A stretch of 64,000 bases of DNA from DATBHW01 sp035307385 (GCA_035307385.1 DATGID010000084.1:1-64000), one strand, 5' to 3'. Counted from the stretch's first letter, positions 24,128 through 32,218 are shown. Translations and numbers: made by a program. The notes: generated by a model not told the origin, from the letters alone.

Positions 24128-25309
24128 CTAGAACTGTCGCTCCGCGTAATCGGCAGCCTCAGCCAGTTCATCCAACAGGTCGAAGAAGGCATCGCTCTGA
24201 CCCCTGAACAGTCCGTCGGCCTTCAACCCTGCTACCGCCCCTTTGGCTGCTCCCTGGGTGTTGGTTGGGCGAACAATCGACACTTTGGGGAACTTGCGGC
24301 TGAGGAAGAAGGTTGGCTCAGGCATAATCAGATTGGCTTCCAGCAGAGGGTCAGTGCTCTGGGTCAGGTCCTGGAAGGTCAGGCCGGTGAAGGGATCGGT
24401 GACGGGCGTGGCGTTGCCAGCCTTGTCCTGCCAGGTCTGAAAGTGCATGGTTTCGGTTGGGCCGATGCTGAGCAGGATGCGCAGCACTTCCACGTTGGTG
24501 ACACGCTGGGCCAGCGAGGGATAGAGGCTGGAGCCGCCCTGCTCGATAAAGGCAAAGTGGAATCCTGCCGTGAACGCGATGGCCTTGAGATGATTCACCT
24601 TATCCGTGTCCCCAGGGTTGGCGGGGATATCCGCATTGTCGGCAGGAATGGCTTTGAACATCCCCTTGTTCAGCCCAGGGACGGCCTGGGGGAAGGTGTC
24701 GCCGAGATCGGGGTTCTTGTTGTCGCTGCGGTAGCGCGTCCAGAAGCTGGTATCGATGGTGAGTTCCAACAGGTTGGTGATGCGCTTCTTTTTGGAAGAG
24801 CCATCGGCCTGGCTGCCCGGCAGCGACTTGAACTTGTCGAGGTTGATGGCCTTTACGCCCTTGGATTCCAGATAGGCATTGATGAAGGTGAAGTGGCTGA
24901 ACTCATCATCGGTGTTGTCGTGGATATATTGGGACATGTCCCCGTCCAGGATGAGCAGGTCATTCGTATAGGCCGTGTTCCCGCTCCCGCCCAGGACCAC
25001 ACCAGCAGGGGGTTCTTTGTCCTGGATGCCGCCGAGTTCGTTATACTGCTGCCACAGGTCGGTTTCGATGATCTCCAGCGCGGCCAGGAACTGAAGGATA
25101 GCCAGGTCGCCCTTGGTGGGGCCAGCGTTCATCGCTTTGGCAAGCGCGCGGCCCGGGTTCAGCACGCCGACGTTGAACAAGCCTGCGCCGACCGCGCTGG
25201 CCCCGCCGACCGCCAGCCCCGCGCGCAGCACATCGCGGCGGCTGGTTTTGCTCTTCGCCTGGGGGATGGTGATTTTGTCTTCCGATGACCGGTTGGTTTT
25301 CTTTTTCAT
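24128..25309 (-). CDS. Tat-exported ferritin-like protein
   Basis: 393 residues. A twin-arginine signal is visible at residues 23-45 (SRRDVLRAGLAVGG followed by Ala/Gly-rich hydrophobic stretch), so it should be exported folded. The mature part is mostly helical and begins ILQFLAALEIIETDLWQQYNEL, the Ferritin_2-type four-helix bundle with Glu ligands, then DDEFSHFTFINAYLES, a second Glu/His helix. Such proteins are common in soil bacteria and presumably bind iron or another metal outside the membrane. ATG 25309 is overlapped by the stop of a small upstream frame (ATGA). An MbfA-like iron protein is encoded 530 bp to the right. Confidence 0.83.
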   Translation of the reverse strand: MKKKTNRSSEDKITIPQAKSKTSRRDVLRAGLAVGGASAVGAGLFNVGVLNPGRALAKAMNAGPTKGDLAILQFLAALEIIETDLWQQYNELGGIQDKEPPAGVVLGGSGNTAYTNDLLILDGDMSQYIHDNTDDEFSHFTFINAYLESKGVKAINLDKFKSLPGSQADGSSKKKRITNLLELTIDTSFWTRYRSDNKNPDLGDTFPQAVPGLNKGMFKAIPADNADIPANPGDTDKVNHLKAIAFTAGFHFAFIEQGGSSLYPSLAQRVTNVEVLRILLSIGPTETMHFQTWQDKAGNATPVTDPFTGLTFQDLTQSTDPLLEANLIMPEPTFFLSRKFPKVSIVRPTNTQGAAKGAVAGLKADGLFRGQSDAFFDLLDELAEAADYAERQF

Positions 25310-25695
25310 GAGTATGGTTGTTCCTTCTTAAAGACCCATGAGTCCTCAGCCCCGTCTGGCTGAGGTTTTTCCACCATTACAATAAAGGTGACGCCTATAG
25401 ATGGACAGTCCGATGCCGGGGCAGGGTAAACATTGCCCCAGGCGAACCAGCCGAGAGGAAATGCGTTCCCCCAGTGGAGAAGCACCCTGGCGGCATGTTC
25501 GCTATCCTTGTATTGTGGTGGTGCACCAACCAGAGGTATGTACGTTGGATAGTTACAGAGGTCGCTAGGATACGGCAGGATGAGCGGTTTGCCTCTGGAA
25601 TGCTCTGAAGCCTTTGCCCAGACACAAGCAGGCCCGTCTGAAGTCCTGAACCAGCGTGAGGCTGTCTCGCAAAGCCGCTGTGCAGTGTGAGCCAT
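25306..25695 (-). CDS. Possible small protein coupled to the ferritin-like gene
   Basis: A 129-codon frame ending in an ATGA overlap with the next start, the usual sign of translational coupling, which is the main argument for coding. The sequence is Pro/Trp/Tyr-rich in its middle (residues 55-100) and has no recognisable domain or signal peptide. The ribosome site at its ATG is weak. A plus-strand terminator-like stem (25344-25370) lies inside it. Coding status is uncertain. Confidence 0.4.
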   Translation of the reverse strand: MAHTAQRLCETASRWFRTSDGPACVWAKASEHSRGKPLILPYPSDLCNYPTYIPLVGAPPQYKDSEHAARVLLHWGNAFPLGWFAWGNVYPAPASDCPSIGVTFIVMVEKPQPDGAEDSWVFKKEQPYS

Positions 25696-25836
25696 TCTGG
25701 TATTTTGTTCTAAAGCTGGGTACAATGGTATATAATTAACGGTTGGCGTATGAGCGTGCATACAGGCGCCGGGAGCGTTGCGGCACATGAAGGCTGGCAG
25801 CCCACGACATCTGTGAGGATACACCAGGAGCAAGTC

Positions 25837-27000
25837 ATGACGGTTGAGAGCAATCCGACTCCGGCAACCAAAGAACTCATCACGTTTTTACAGGAAAGCT
25901 GGCGGCGCGAGAAAGAGAGCCAGCGCGTCTATGCCGACCTGGCGGCGCGCGAACATGACCAGGGACGCAAGGGCGTGCTGGAAAAGCTGGCCGAAACAGA
26001 GGGCCGCCACGCGGCGCGCTGGGAAGAGAAGCTGGTCGAACTCGGCGCGCCCATCCCTGAAGTGCGCCGCAGCCGCTGGCAAGGGTTCCGCGATTGGGTG
26101 AATCGGCAGGCGGGCGCGGATGCGACGCTGCGCCGCATGGAGGCAGAGGAAGATCGCGTGACGGAGCGTTATGAGGCGCAGGCGCGAGGTCTGGACGACG
26201 AGACGGCGACGCATCTGCTGAAGGAGATGCAGCGCGAGGAAGAGAGCCACAGCTATATCATTCGCCAGATGGTGAAGCCAGCGGGGCCGCAGAGTCGTCT
26301 GGATATTTTGCTGCACCGCGAAAGCTGGCATAAACGCGGCGGTGGCTGGCTGGGCCAGGCGATTTACGGCGCGAACGATGGATTGGGCGCGGTCTTTGGC
26401 ATCGTCAGCGGCGTAGCGGGCTATACCGGCGGCAGCAGCGCCGTCTTGATCGCGGGGCTGGCTGGGATGCTGGCAAGCGCGCTGTCGATGGGGTCGGGCG
26501 CGTATCTGGCGACCAAGAGCCAGCGCGAGGTGTATCAGGCCGAAATCAGTCGCGAGAAGCGCGAGATTGAGGCTGACCCGGATGAGGAGCGCGAGGAACT
26601 GTCGCTCTTTTATCAACTGAAGGGTTTCAGCGAAGAAGAGGCGGAGATGCTGGCGAACCGCCTTTCGGAACGCCCGGAACAATTTCTGAGCACGCTGGCC
26701 CATGAAGAACTGGGCCTGTCCGAAGAGGCGTTCCCGAATCCCGCGCTGGAGGCCGTCTCGGCCAGCATCTCCACGGGGCTGGGCGCGTTTATTCCTATCA
26801 TTCCGTTCTTTTTCCTGAGCGGTTACATTGCCATCATCGTGGCGGCAGGCATCAGCCTGGTGGCGCACTTTGCCGTTGGCGCGGCCAAGACGCTGGTGAC
26901 CGGGCGCTCGTGGGTCTACAGCGGCACGGAGATGACGGTGGTGGGCGCGATTGAAGCAGTGATTACCTTTGGCCTGGGGCTGCTCTTCCGCGTGGGATAA
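25837..27000 (+). CDS. MbfA-like protein: ferritin-like domain fused to VIT1/CCC1 membrane domain
   Basis: 387 residues. The first about 150 residues form a rubrerythrin-like helical domain with ExxH-type pairs (ETEGRHAARWEEKL; EMQREEESHSYII). The rest is a VIT1/CCC1 domain: NDGLGAVFGIVSG is its signature first helix, followed by a Glu/Arg-rich cytoplasmic loop and C-terminal helices around FIPIIPFFFLSGY. Proteins with this fusion (MbfA in alphaproteobacteria) export iron and protect against iron and peroxide stress. ATG 25837 has CAGGAG 6 bp upstream. A TATAAT lies at 25731-25736. Confidence 0.88.
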   Translation: MTVESNPTPATKELITFLQESWRREKESQRVYADLAAREHDQGRKGVLEKLAETEGRHAARWEEKLVELGAPIPEVRRSRWQGFRDWVNRQAGADATLRRMEAEEDRVTERYEAQARGLDDETATHLLKEMQREEESHSYIIRQMVKPAGPQSRLDILLHRESWHKRGGGWLGQAIYGANDGLGAVFGIVSGVAGYTGGSSAVLIAGLAGMLASALSMGSGAYLATKSQREVYQAEISREKREIEADPDEEREELSLFYQLKGFSEEEAEMLANRLSERPEQFLSTLAHEELGLSEEAFPNPALEAVSASISTGLGAFIPIIPFFFLSGYIAIIVAAGISLVAHFAVGAAKTLVTGRSWVYSGTEMTVVGAIEAVITFGLGLLFRVG

Positions 27001-27035
27001 GCGTCGCTTCCCTTCCCTTATCTGCCCTTCCAAAA

Positions 27036-27102
27036 CCAGCACAAGCGCAGAGCCACTTCTCATAGCGAGAAGTGGCTCTGCGCTTGTGCTGGCGCTGTTT
27101 TT
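27036..27102 (+). terminator. Rho-independent terminator with 26-bp perfect stem
   Basis: Arms 27036-27061 and 27067-27092 pair perfectly around the loop ATAGC, followed by a T5 run at 27098-27102. It terminates the MbfA-like gene. Confidence 0.88.
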
Positions 27103-27236
27103 AACCAGGCCAGGAGACAGGCTCATGCGGGAATAGGCTGTCACAGCGCTAACACGAATTGGCCTGCTTTTTGCATACATGTTGATAAGAGCAGTCAACA
27201 AGAGGGGCCGAAGTTTTTCCAAAGAGGAGTATGTTT

Positions 27237-27725
27237 ATGATCGAGATCAGACACCGCACGACCGACCCGGAAAAGCCAACAGCAAGCATCCAGGTAAATA
27301 CGCTTGAGCAGCCACTTTCGGACCATGAACTGGGCGGCTTGCTGAGCAATCTGGACCTGTACCCGCAAGCATTGCAGGCGTATGAAACGGCGACTCTGCG
27401 CAATCCGGCTGACCCGCTGGCCTATATCGGCAAGGGGAATATGCTGCTCTTTCTGCGCCGTCCCGTTGAGGCGCTGGCCGCCTATACAGAGGCGGTGCGC
27501 CTGGCCCCGACGCTGGCAATGGCCTATGCCGGACAGGGCATGGCGCTGCGAACCCTGCGACGCTATCGGGAAGCGCTCGATGCCTACAACCGAGCGCTGC
27601 TGTGGGATGATTCGTTCGCGCCAGCCTACTATGGCAAGGGCTACGTCCTGCTGCGTCTCAATCACTTCTGGCAGGCATTACGAGTGTATCGCCGCGCGCT
27701 GCAACTGGAACACCGCGCCGCCTGA
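27237..27725 (+). CDS. Tetratricopeptide-repeat protein
   Basis: 162 residues with three to four TPR units of 34 residues. Each ends in the expected A-Y-x-x-A/G-x-G-x-x-L pattern, for example AYIGKGNMLLFLRRPVEALAAY, AYAGQGMALRTLRRYREALDAY and AYYGKGYVLLRLNHFWQALRVY. It is a scaffold-type protein with no catalytic domain. Two ATGs (27231, 27237) follow AAGAGGAGT; the second has better spacing. It is followed 57 bp later by another small gene on the same strand, so the two may be co-transcribed. Confidence 0.8.
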   Translation: MIEIRHRTTDPEKPTASIQVNTLEQPLSDHELGGLLSNLDLYPQALQAYETATLRNPADPLAYIGKGNMLLFLRRPVEALAAYTEAVRLAPTLAMAYAGQGMALRTLRRYREALDAYNRALLWDDSFAPAYYGKGYVLLRLNHFWQALRVYRRALQLEHRAA

Positions 27726-27782
27726 TCGGTTGATGTGGGCGGGTGGGCACAGCAGCACGCGAAATCTGAAGGGGAGGGAGCT

Positions 27783-28070
27783 ATGATCGAGGGCTATCAG
27801 TCGGCAGATGTTTTCCCGGAGCAGGAGATACGGAATGTCGCCAAAGCCTGGGCCAGCAGTTATGGCTATAATCTTGAGGAGCCGATGACGATTGTGCCGC
27901 TGCTGACGCTTGTGCCCGATGACGAGCAAATCATGAGCGCCCGCCTGGAGGGATGGACGATTTTTGCCCAGGCCAGGCGCAAAGCGTCGGGCCAGGAAGT
28001 GACCGTCCTGATTCCGTTGAAGCGTCTGGCAAACAGCGTGGTTCCAGAAGAAGAACCCCAGGAATGCTGA
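27783..28070 (+). CDS. Small hypothetical protein
   Basis: 95 residues, acidic, no hydrophobic segment, predicted cytosolic. ATG 27783 is preceded by GGGGAGGGAG. The central part (PLLTLVPDDEQIMSARLEGW) alternates as beta strands. It follows the TPR gene. No family recognised. Confidence 0.6.
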   Translation: MIEGYQSADVFPEQEIRNVAKAWASSYGYNLEEPMTIVPLLTLVPDDEQIMSARLEGWTIFAQARRKASGQEVTVLIPLKRLANSVVPEEEPQEC

Positions 28071-28173
28071 CCGCTTCTTGACAAGAACAGATGTTCTAAT
28101 TTATGATAGAGATGCGCGCGGGCAGGAAAATCTGCAACTCCTTTTTCCCTTGAAGCGTATATTGGGTGAAGCA

Positions 28174-28211
28174 CTTGAAAGGTGATTGGCAGTGGAGCAT
28201 CACCTTTCAAG
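28174..28211. terminator. 13-bp inverted repeat with 12-base loop
   Basis: Arms 28174-28186 and 28199-28211 are perfect complements; no T-run follows. It lies between the small gene ending at 28070 and the DUF4870 gene. A transcript-end hairpin or regulatory dyad. Confidence 0.5.
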
Positions 28212-28286
28212 GTCAAACGCGGGACAGGCTGAAGTCGTGGGCCTGCCGCGCGGAGAAGCGCAGGGGCGCAAAAGGAGTAGAATCTT

Positions 28287-28658
28287 ATGATGCAGTTGCA
28301 ACCGCGCACAGGAACATCGTTGGGCTTCAGTGAGCGAGCAGAACGGGTTCTGGCCTATCTAATTCCGGTGTTGTCGGGGATATTTTTCCTGGTAGTAGAA
28401 AAGAATCGGTCCGTTCGTCGCCACGCCTGGCAATCGGTGATGGTCTTTGTGCCCATTTTCTTGATCTGGATTATCCTGAGTTCCCTCGGCGGGTTCCTGG
28501 GCCATGTCTGGGTGATTGGTTTTCTGCTGGGTGGCCTCTTTGGCTTGGTGGCGGCGCTGGTCCAATGGATTGGCATCGCGCTGTGGGTGCTGCTGATGCT
28601 GGTGGCCTTTGTGACCGATGCTGTCTTTGTGCAGCCTCGGCGTCGGAACAGCTATTAG
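28287..28658 (+). CDS. DUF4870-type small membrane protein
   Basis: 123 residues. It begins with a short polar stretch, then FSERAERVLAYLIPVLSGIFFLVVEKNRSVRRHAWQS, the DUF4870/Tic20-like signature in which a helix is followed by a K/R-x-x-x-R-x-H-A-x-Q-S loop, and then three further helices. Three to four membrane passes. Members of this family have no established role. ATG 28287 has AAAGGAG 9 bp upstream. A strong terminator follows at 28704. Confidence 0.82.
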   Translation: MMQLQPRTGTSLGFSERAERVLAYLIPVLSGIFFLVVEKNRSVRRHAWQSVMVFVPIFLIWIILSSLGGFLGHVWVIGFLLGGLFGLVAALVQWIGIALWVLLMLVAFVTDAVFVQPRRRNSY

Positions 28659-28703
28659 TGATCAGGTTTTGCTGATACAGGTGCAATGACGGCAAGAAGA
28701 AGA

Positions 28704-28745
28704 GAGCGGCGCGCTGAGCGCGCCGCTCGCGTTATCGCTTTTTTT
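28704..28745 (+). terminator. Rho-independent terminator of the DUF4870 gene
   Basis: A 12-bp GC-rich stem (28704-28715 with 28717-28728) and a T-run at 28739-28745. Confidence 0.8.
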
Positions 28746-29007
28746 GTTGAAGATGATAAGAAGGCTATCATAGTATGGAGCGCGCGGGCGGTGGTCTGGC
28801 GCGGCAGAGCCAAATGGGCATGAGTGTTGCATATCTTTGGTGCAAAGGATGCTCACCTCTGCGTTTCAGTCAGGCGATTGGCTGAGCGACTGATAGAAGT
28901 TGATAATGGAACACTCAAATGAGTAGGACTTTTGGTGGCGAAAGCATCTTTGAAACCCACTAATTGGCACGCTGAGTGCTAATTGGCCTGATAGCACAGC
29001 GGTTTAC

Positions 29008-29046
29008 AGAGCGAGGTTCGGCAACGGAGCCGAACCCGTCCGCTCT
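29008..29046 (+). promoter_or_regulatory. Structured leader of the DksA/TraR-like gene
   Basis: An outer 6-bp stem (29008-29013 with 29041-29046) encloses an 8-bp stem (29015-29022 with 29029-29036) with loop AACGGA. It ends 24 bases before the start codon, just upstream of the ribosome site. No known riboswitch class recognised. Confidence 0.5.
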
Positions 29047-29069
29047 ACAAGAGAGGGGAGATACGATCT

Positions 29070-29705
29070 ATGGAGGCTCGTAACAGGTATGCAGCGCGCG
29101 CTGGCTCTGAAGAGTCGGAGTTTGCCGATCAGCCAGCGGCAGTGATAGCGCCGTTGCCAGAGCGCGTGGTGCCACTGCGGCGGCGTTCTGGGACTGGTCG
29201 TCGCCGCGCGGCTGAGACGCCAGCGTCACAGGGTCACGCGGTAGATATGGTGGTTGGCCCCGCGCGCCCCGCGCCCGCGCCTGCCAATGAGACAGCGACT
29301 CGTTCGCTGCCCGCGACAGCAGAAGATCGCGGCATCGTCATCCCGCCGGGGCTGGCGGAGCGCTTGCGCGAGCGCCAGGTGGAGTTGCAGGCGCGGCTGG
29401 CCTGGCTGGACGCTGAATCGCAGGACATCGACGAGGACAACCGCCCGAAGTATAGCAACCATCCAGCTGATGAAGTGATGGAACTGCTCGACCGCGCTGG
29501 CCGCGATGCGGTGGCGCGGGTGCTGATGGATGACATGGCGCAGATCGAGCGCGCGCTGGAGCGGCTTGCCAGCGGCACGTATGGCCTGTGCGATGATTGC
29601 CATCAGGCCATTCCACCCAAGCGCCTGGAAGCGCGCCCCACTGCCACGCTGTGCGTCTCTTGCCAGGGCAAGCGCGAGGCTCAGGCTGCGCGCATGCGCC
29701 ACTAG
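29070..29705 (+). CDS. DksA/TraR-family zinc-finger protein
   Basis: 211 residues. The C-terminal zinc finger is complete: CDDC (x17) C-x-x-C in GLCDDCHQAIPPKRLEARPTATLCVSCQ. It is preceded by the DksA-like coiled-coil hairpin with NHPADEVMELLDR and ALERLASGTYG. The N-terminal 80 residues are disordered and Arg/Ala/Pro-rich. DksA-type proteins reach the RNA polymerase secondary channel and modulate transcription with ppGpp; the Asp pair at the hairpin tip is not clearly conserved here. ATG 29070 follows GAGGGGAG. A structured leader precedes it and a terminator hairpin follows. Confidence 0.85.
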   Translation: MEARNRYAARAGSEESEFADQPAAVIAPLPERVVPLRRRSGTGRRRAAETPASQGHAVDMVVGPARPAPAPANETATRSLPATAEDRGIVIPPGLAERLRERQVELQARLAWLDAESQDIDEDNRPKYSNHPADEVMELLDRAGRDAVARVLMDDMAQIERALERLASGTYGLCDDCHQAIPPKRLEARPTATLCVSCQGKREAQAARMRH

Positions 29706-29721
29706 CCCACACCATAAGCGC

Positions 29722-29745
29722 GGGGCGGGAAGATTTTCCCGCCCC
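29722..29745. terminator. 10-bp GC stem between convergent genes
   Basis: Arms 29722-29731 and 29736-29745 with loop GATT; the downstream sequence is T-rich (ATTCTTGTCT). It can terminate the DksA/TraR-like gene. Confidence 0.7.
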
Positions 29746-29769
29746 ATTCTTGTCTCATTGCCCCGGCGT

Positions 29770-30213
29770 TTACCCGCGCAGCAGCGGGCATTCGATCTGA
29801 GGCGTTTTGTTGACTGCGGTCACCTGCGACGAAGAGGCGACCTGCGTCAGCATGGCGCGCGTCAGGCTGGGTCTGCCAATGGCGGTCAACTGATGCGATG
29901 CGGCAAAGGTCGCTTCCTGCGAGACGAGGACAGGTGTGGGGTCAGGGCGGATGGGACCTGGGTTGGGGCACGGCACCTGCAATGTCAGTCCGGCGCTCTC
30001 GATGATCGAGGCGGCCTGCGCGTAGGTGGTGGTTGAGGTAAAGGTGACCTGTACCAGTCCTTGATAGCCCGTGGGCACGTTGATGGGCGCGGGCGTGCTG
30101 GTTGGCCCGGTTGAGCCGGTGTTGCTGGCGGCTCCGCCAGGCTGGCACGCGGCCAGTGCCAACGCGAGGCAGAGCGCGGCCAGCATCCAGATGATTGCTT
30201 TGCTTGTGCGCAT
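29770..30213 (-). CDS. Small lipoprotein of unknown function
   Basis: 147 residues. A lipoprotein signal peptide ends ALAAC with Cys23. The mature part has a Gly/Ser/Thr/Pro linker and then a domain with VQVTFTSTTTYAQAASIIESAG, which resembles the opening strand-helix of small alpha-beta domains in secreted actinobacterial and Chloroflexi proteins. Two cysteines in the mature part (in VPCPNPG and IECPLL) could form a disulphide. ATG 30213 lies about 6-9 bp after GGGGG. It is divergent from the TetR gene and has no recognised family. Confidence 0.68.
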   Translation of the reverse strand: MRTSKAIIWMLAALCLALALAACQPGGAASNTGSTGPTSTPAPINVPTGYQGLVQVTFTSTTTYAQAASIIESAGLTLQVPCPNPGPIRPDPTPVLVSQEATFAASHQLTAIGRPSLTRAMLTQVASSSQVTAVNKTPQIECPLLRG

Positions 30214-30300
30214 GTGACACATCCCCCTTTGGTGAAAATCCCTCATCATGATGGACGCGCGAGCCTGCAAAAAGGTTCCGCCAACGTAAAGGCCGTGGCT

Positions 30301-30322
30301 TCGGCAGCTAACGAGGGGTGGC
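30301..30322. repeat. 22-bp copy of a dispersed intergenic repeat
   Basis: The 22 bases 30301-30322 recur exactly, in inverse orientation, at 57304-57325. Both copies are intergenic and GC-rich. Confidence 0.7.
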
Positions 30323-30384
30323 GTCGCCGCCAGGTGCGTCCTTGGGCGCGACTTCACAGCGCGATACCACCGTTCAAGAAGCTC

Positions 30385-30414
30385 TTGACAAGTGATGCCT
30401 TTCCACGCTATCGT
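30385..30414 (+). promoter_or_regulatory. Promoter that would give a leaderless TetR mRNA
   Basis: TTGACA (30385-30390), 18-bp spacer, TATCGT (30409-30414). The expected transcription start falls at or next to the A of the start codon at 30421. Confidence 0.6.
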
Positions 30415-30420
30415 ATTTGT

Positions 30421-31035
30421 ATGGTCGACCAGATAGAAAAGAAACCGAAGAAAACCTGGACGCATAACGCCGACAATCGAGAGCGCTTGATTGCCGCTGG
30501 CTATGCCATCCTGGCTGAGAAAGGCATCGAGGCCACAACGGTCAAGAAGATTGCCGAAGCAGCAGGGGTGTCGCCAGGTTTGTTTCATTACTACTTCAAG
30601 TCCAAGGATGAACTGCTGCTGGCCGTGCTGTACGAGGCTGGCGGGCGCTTCAAGGAGCGCATGGCAGAGAACCTGGAGGCCGCGTTTGCGGCGCAGGGGT
30701 TTGCTGGCGCGGCGACGGCAAAACTCCAGGTGGTGAGCCGGGGTGACCCAACCTGGTATCGCCTGCGCTACGAGTTGTATGCCCTGGGGCTGCGCAAGCC
30801 CGAGTTTCTGCCGGAAGTTGGCAAGTTTCTGGCAAAAATCCGGGTAGAGATTGCCAGGACGATTATGGAGTTTACTGGCATGGAGGAGGAACGCGCCAAA
30901 GCGGCGTCTGCGCTGCTGCTGGCGATTTCCGATGGGCTGGCGCTCCAGCAGATTGCTCAGCCTGATCTTGATCTATCGGCTTCGTATGATTTGATGAAAC
31001 AGTTGTTGGCGTCTCAATCTCCTGGTGAGCGCTAA
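30421..31035 (+). CDS. TetR-family transcriptional regulator
   Basis: 204 residues. The HTH is unmistakable: GIEATTVKKIAEAAGVSPGLFHYYFKSKDELLLAVL at about residues 38-73. The C-terminal domain is a typical TetR helical bundle. There is no ribosome-binding site; the ATG lies where transcription from the TTGACA/TATCGT promoter should begin, so the message may be leaderless. It heads a run TetR / Ddn-like / DUF2269 read rightward (66 bp and 21 bp gaps), which suggests that it controls these two genes. Confidence 0.88.
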   Translation: MVDQIEKKPKKTWTHNADNRERLIAAGYAILAEKGIEATTVKKIAEAAGVSPGLFHYYFKSKDELLLAVLYEAGGRFKERMAENLEAAFAAQGFAGAATAKLQVVSRGDPTWYRLRYELYALGLRKPEFLPEVGKFLAKIRVEIARTIMEFTGMEEERAKAASALLLAISDGLALQQIAQPDLDLSASYDLMKQLLASQSPGER

Positions 31036-31101
31036 ATTTTTTTAGCTCTGAATCTGGTTGTACATCCAAACAGATTCAGGGAGATGAAAGGATACCCTCT
31101 C

Positions 31102-31590
31102 ATGGCAAAGACGTATCGTGTCACCTTCGTGGTGCGCGCGAGCAACTGGATAGCGGGAAGACTGCTGCGCCTTGGGGTGAACATGGGGCCGATGGTGCTG
31201 CTCACCGTGCGTGGACGCAAGAGCGGCCAGCCGCGCACCACGCCCGTGGCGATGACCGAGTATGAAGGCAAGCGCTACGTGGTTGGCACGTTTGGCAACG
31301 TCAACTGGGTGCGCAATTTGCGCGCGGCGGGCGAGGCGACACTGACACGCGGGCGTCGCGCTGAGCAGGTTTCCGCTGTCGAACTGCCCACAGCAGAGGC
31401 GGCACGCTTCCTCAAGCAGATTCTGCCCACTGCGCCTGGCTTCATTCGCGGCTACTTCGATGTGACGCCAGATTCGCCGCTGGAAGCGTTCGAGCGCGAA
31501 GCGCCGCGCCATCCGGTGTTTCTGATGCAGCCTATCGCGCAGCAGGCCAGAGACGCCGCGCGCGAGACGGTGAAAAGTGGCTCTCTGTAG
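31102..31590 (+). CDS. Ddn-like nitroreductase-family deazaflavin-dependent oxidoreductase
   Basis: 162 residues. The pattern VLLTVRGRKSGQPRTTPVAMTEYEGKRYVVGTFGNVNWVRNLRAAGEATL is the F420-binding split-barrel signature of the Ddn family (DUF385). Members reduce quinones or nitro-compounds with reduced F420; substrate is unknown. An ATG at 31084 is also in frame, but 31102 has AAAGGAT at better spacing. The gene is between the TetR regulator and a DUF2269 membrane protein. No F420 biosynthesis genes are in the window. Confidence 0.87.
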   Translation: MAKTYRVTFVVRASNWIAGRLLRLGVNMGPMVLLTVRGRKSGQPRTTPVAMTEYEGKRYVVGTFGNVNWVRNLRAAGEATLTRGRRAEQVSAVELPTAEAARFLKQILPTAPGFIRGYFDVTPDSPLEAFEREAPRHPVFLMQPIAQQARDAARETVKSGSL

Positions 31591-31611
31591 AGCATCTGAA
31601 GGAGTAAGAGC

Positions 31612-32199
31612 ATGTTGTATACATTGGCGCTGTTTGCGCATATCGTGGGGGTGCTGGGCATCTTTGTGGGCATCAGTTTCGGGTGGGTAAATATCCTGCG
31701 CCTGCGCCGGGCGCAGACCATTGCGCAGGTGCGCGCCGAAACCAGCCTCACTGGCGTCCAGCAGCGCCTCTTTCCGATTGCCGCGCTGGTGCTGCTGCTG
31801 GCGGGCATCTACATGACAGTGACGACCTGGGGCTGGGGAACGCCCTGGATTCTGCTTTCGCTGGCCGCGTTGATTGTGATGGGCGTGCTGGGCGGCGCGG
31901 TGAGTGGCCGCCGCCTGACGACCATCCGCAAGGCGGCGGCTGAAGATGCCAGCAGTGCGATCTCGCCCGAGCTTCAGCGCCTGATTGCTGATCCTGTCCT
32001 CTTGATCTCGATACAGACGGCGCTGCTGATCGGGTTGGGGGTGGTCTTTCTGATGACCATGAAGCCGGACTGGACCGGCTCGCTGATTACGCTGGGGGTG
32101 GCTGTGGTCCTCGGCGTGGTTTCTGCTCAGCCCTGGCGGCGGCCCGCTGAGGTCAGGGCGCGGGTGCAGGAGGCGCAAGCCAGTTCCGCGCGGAACTGA
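31612..32199 (+). CDS. DUF2269-type membrane protein
   Basis: 195 residues with four to five hydrophobic helices. The opening LYTLALFAHIVGVLGIFVG matches the DUF2269 pattern, with His in the first helix as a conserved residue. ATG 31612 follows AAGGAGTAAGAGC. It ends the TetR/Ddn-like/DUF2269 run. The role is unknown; co-occurrence with a F420 enzyme suggests a membrane redox or quinone context, which is inference. Confidence 0.78.
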   Translation: MLYTLALFAHIVGVLGIFVGISFGWVNILRLRRAQTIAQVRAETSLTGVQQRLFPIAALVLLLAGIYMTVTTWGWGTPWILLSLAALIVMGVLGGAVSGRRLTTIRKAAAEDASSAISPELQRLIADPVLLISIQTALLIGLGVVFLMTMKPDWTGSLITLGVAVVLGVVSAQPWRRPAEVRARVQEAQASSARN

Positions 32200-32218
32200 G
32201 GCCACAAGGCGCGTGACC

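Larger units (their letters stand above)
28659..29069. other. Intergenic region with terminator, imperfect dyad and structured leader
   Basis: About 410 bp without a gene. Besides the terminator and leader listed separately, it holds the nine-base arms 28962-28970 and 28976-28984 (8 of 9 match, 5-base spacer) whose right half GAGTGCTAA equals a CIRCE half-site. Confidence 0.55.

Noticed and set aside
25344..25370. Rho-independent terminator-like stem with T5 on the plus strand
   Set aside because: No plus-strand gene ends upstream of it; it lies inside a possible minus-strand coding frame, so it was not called a terminator.
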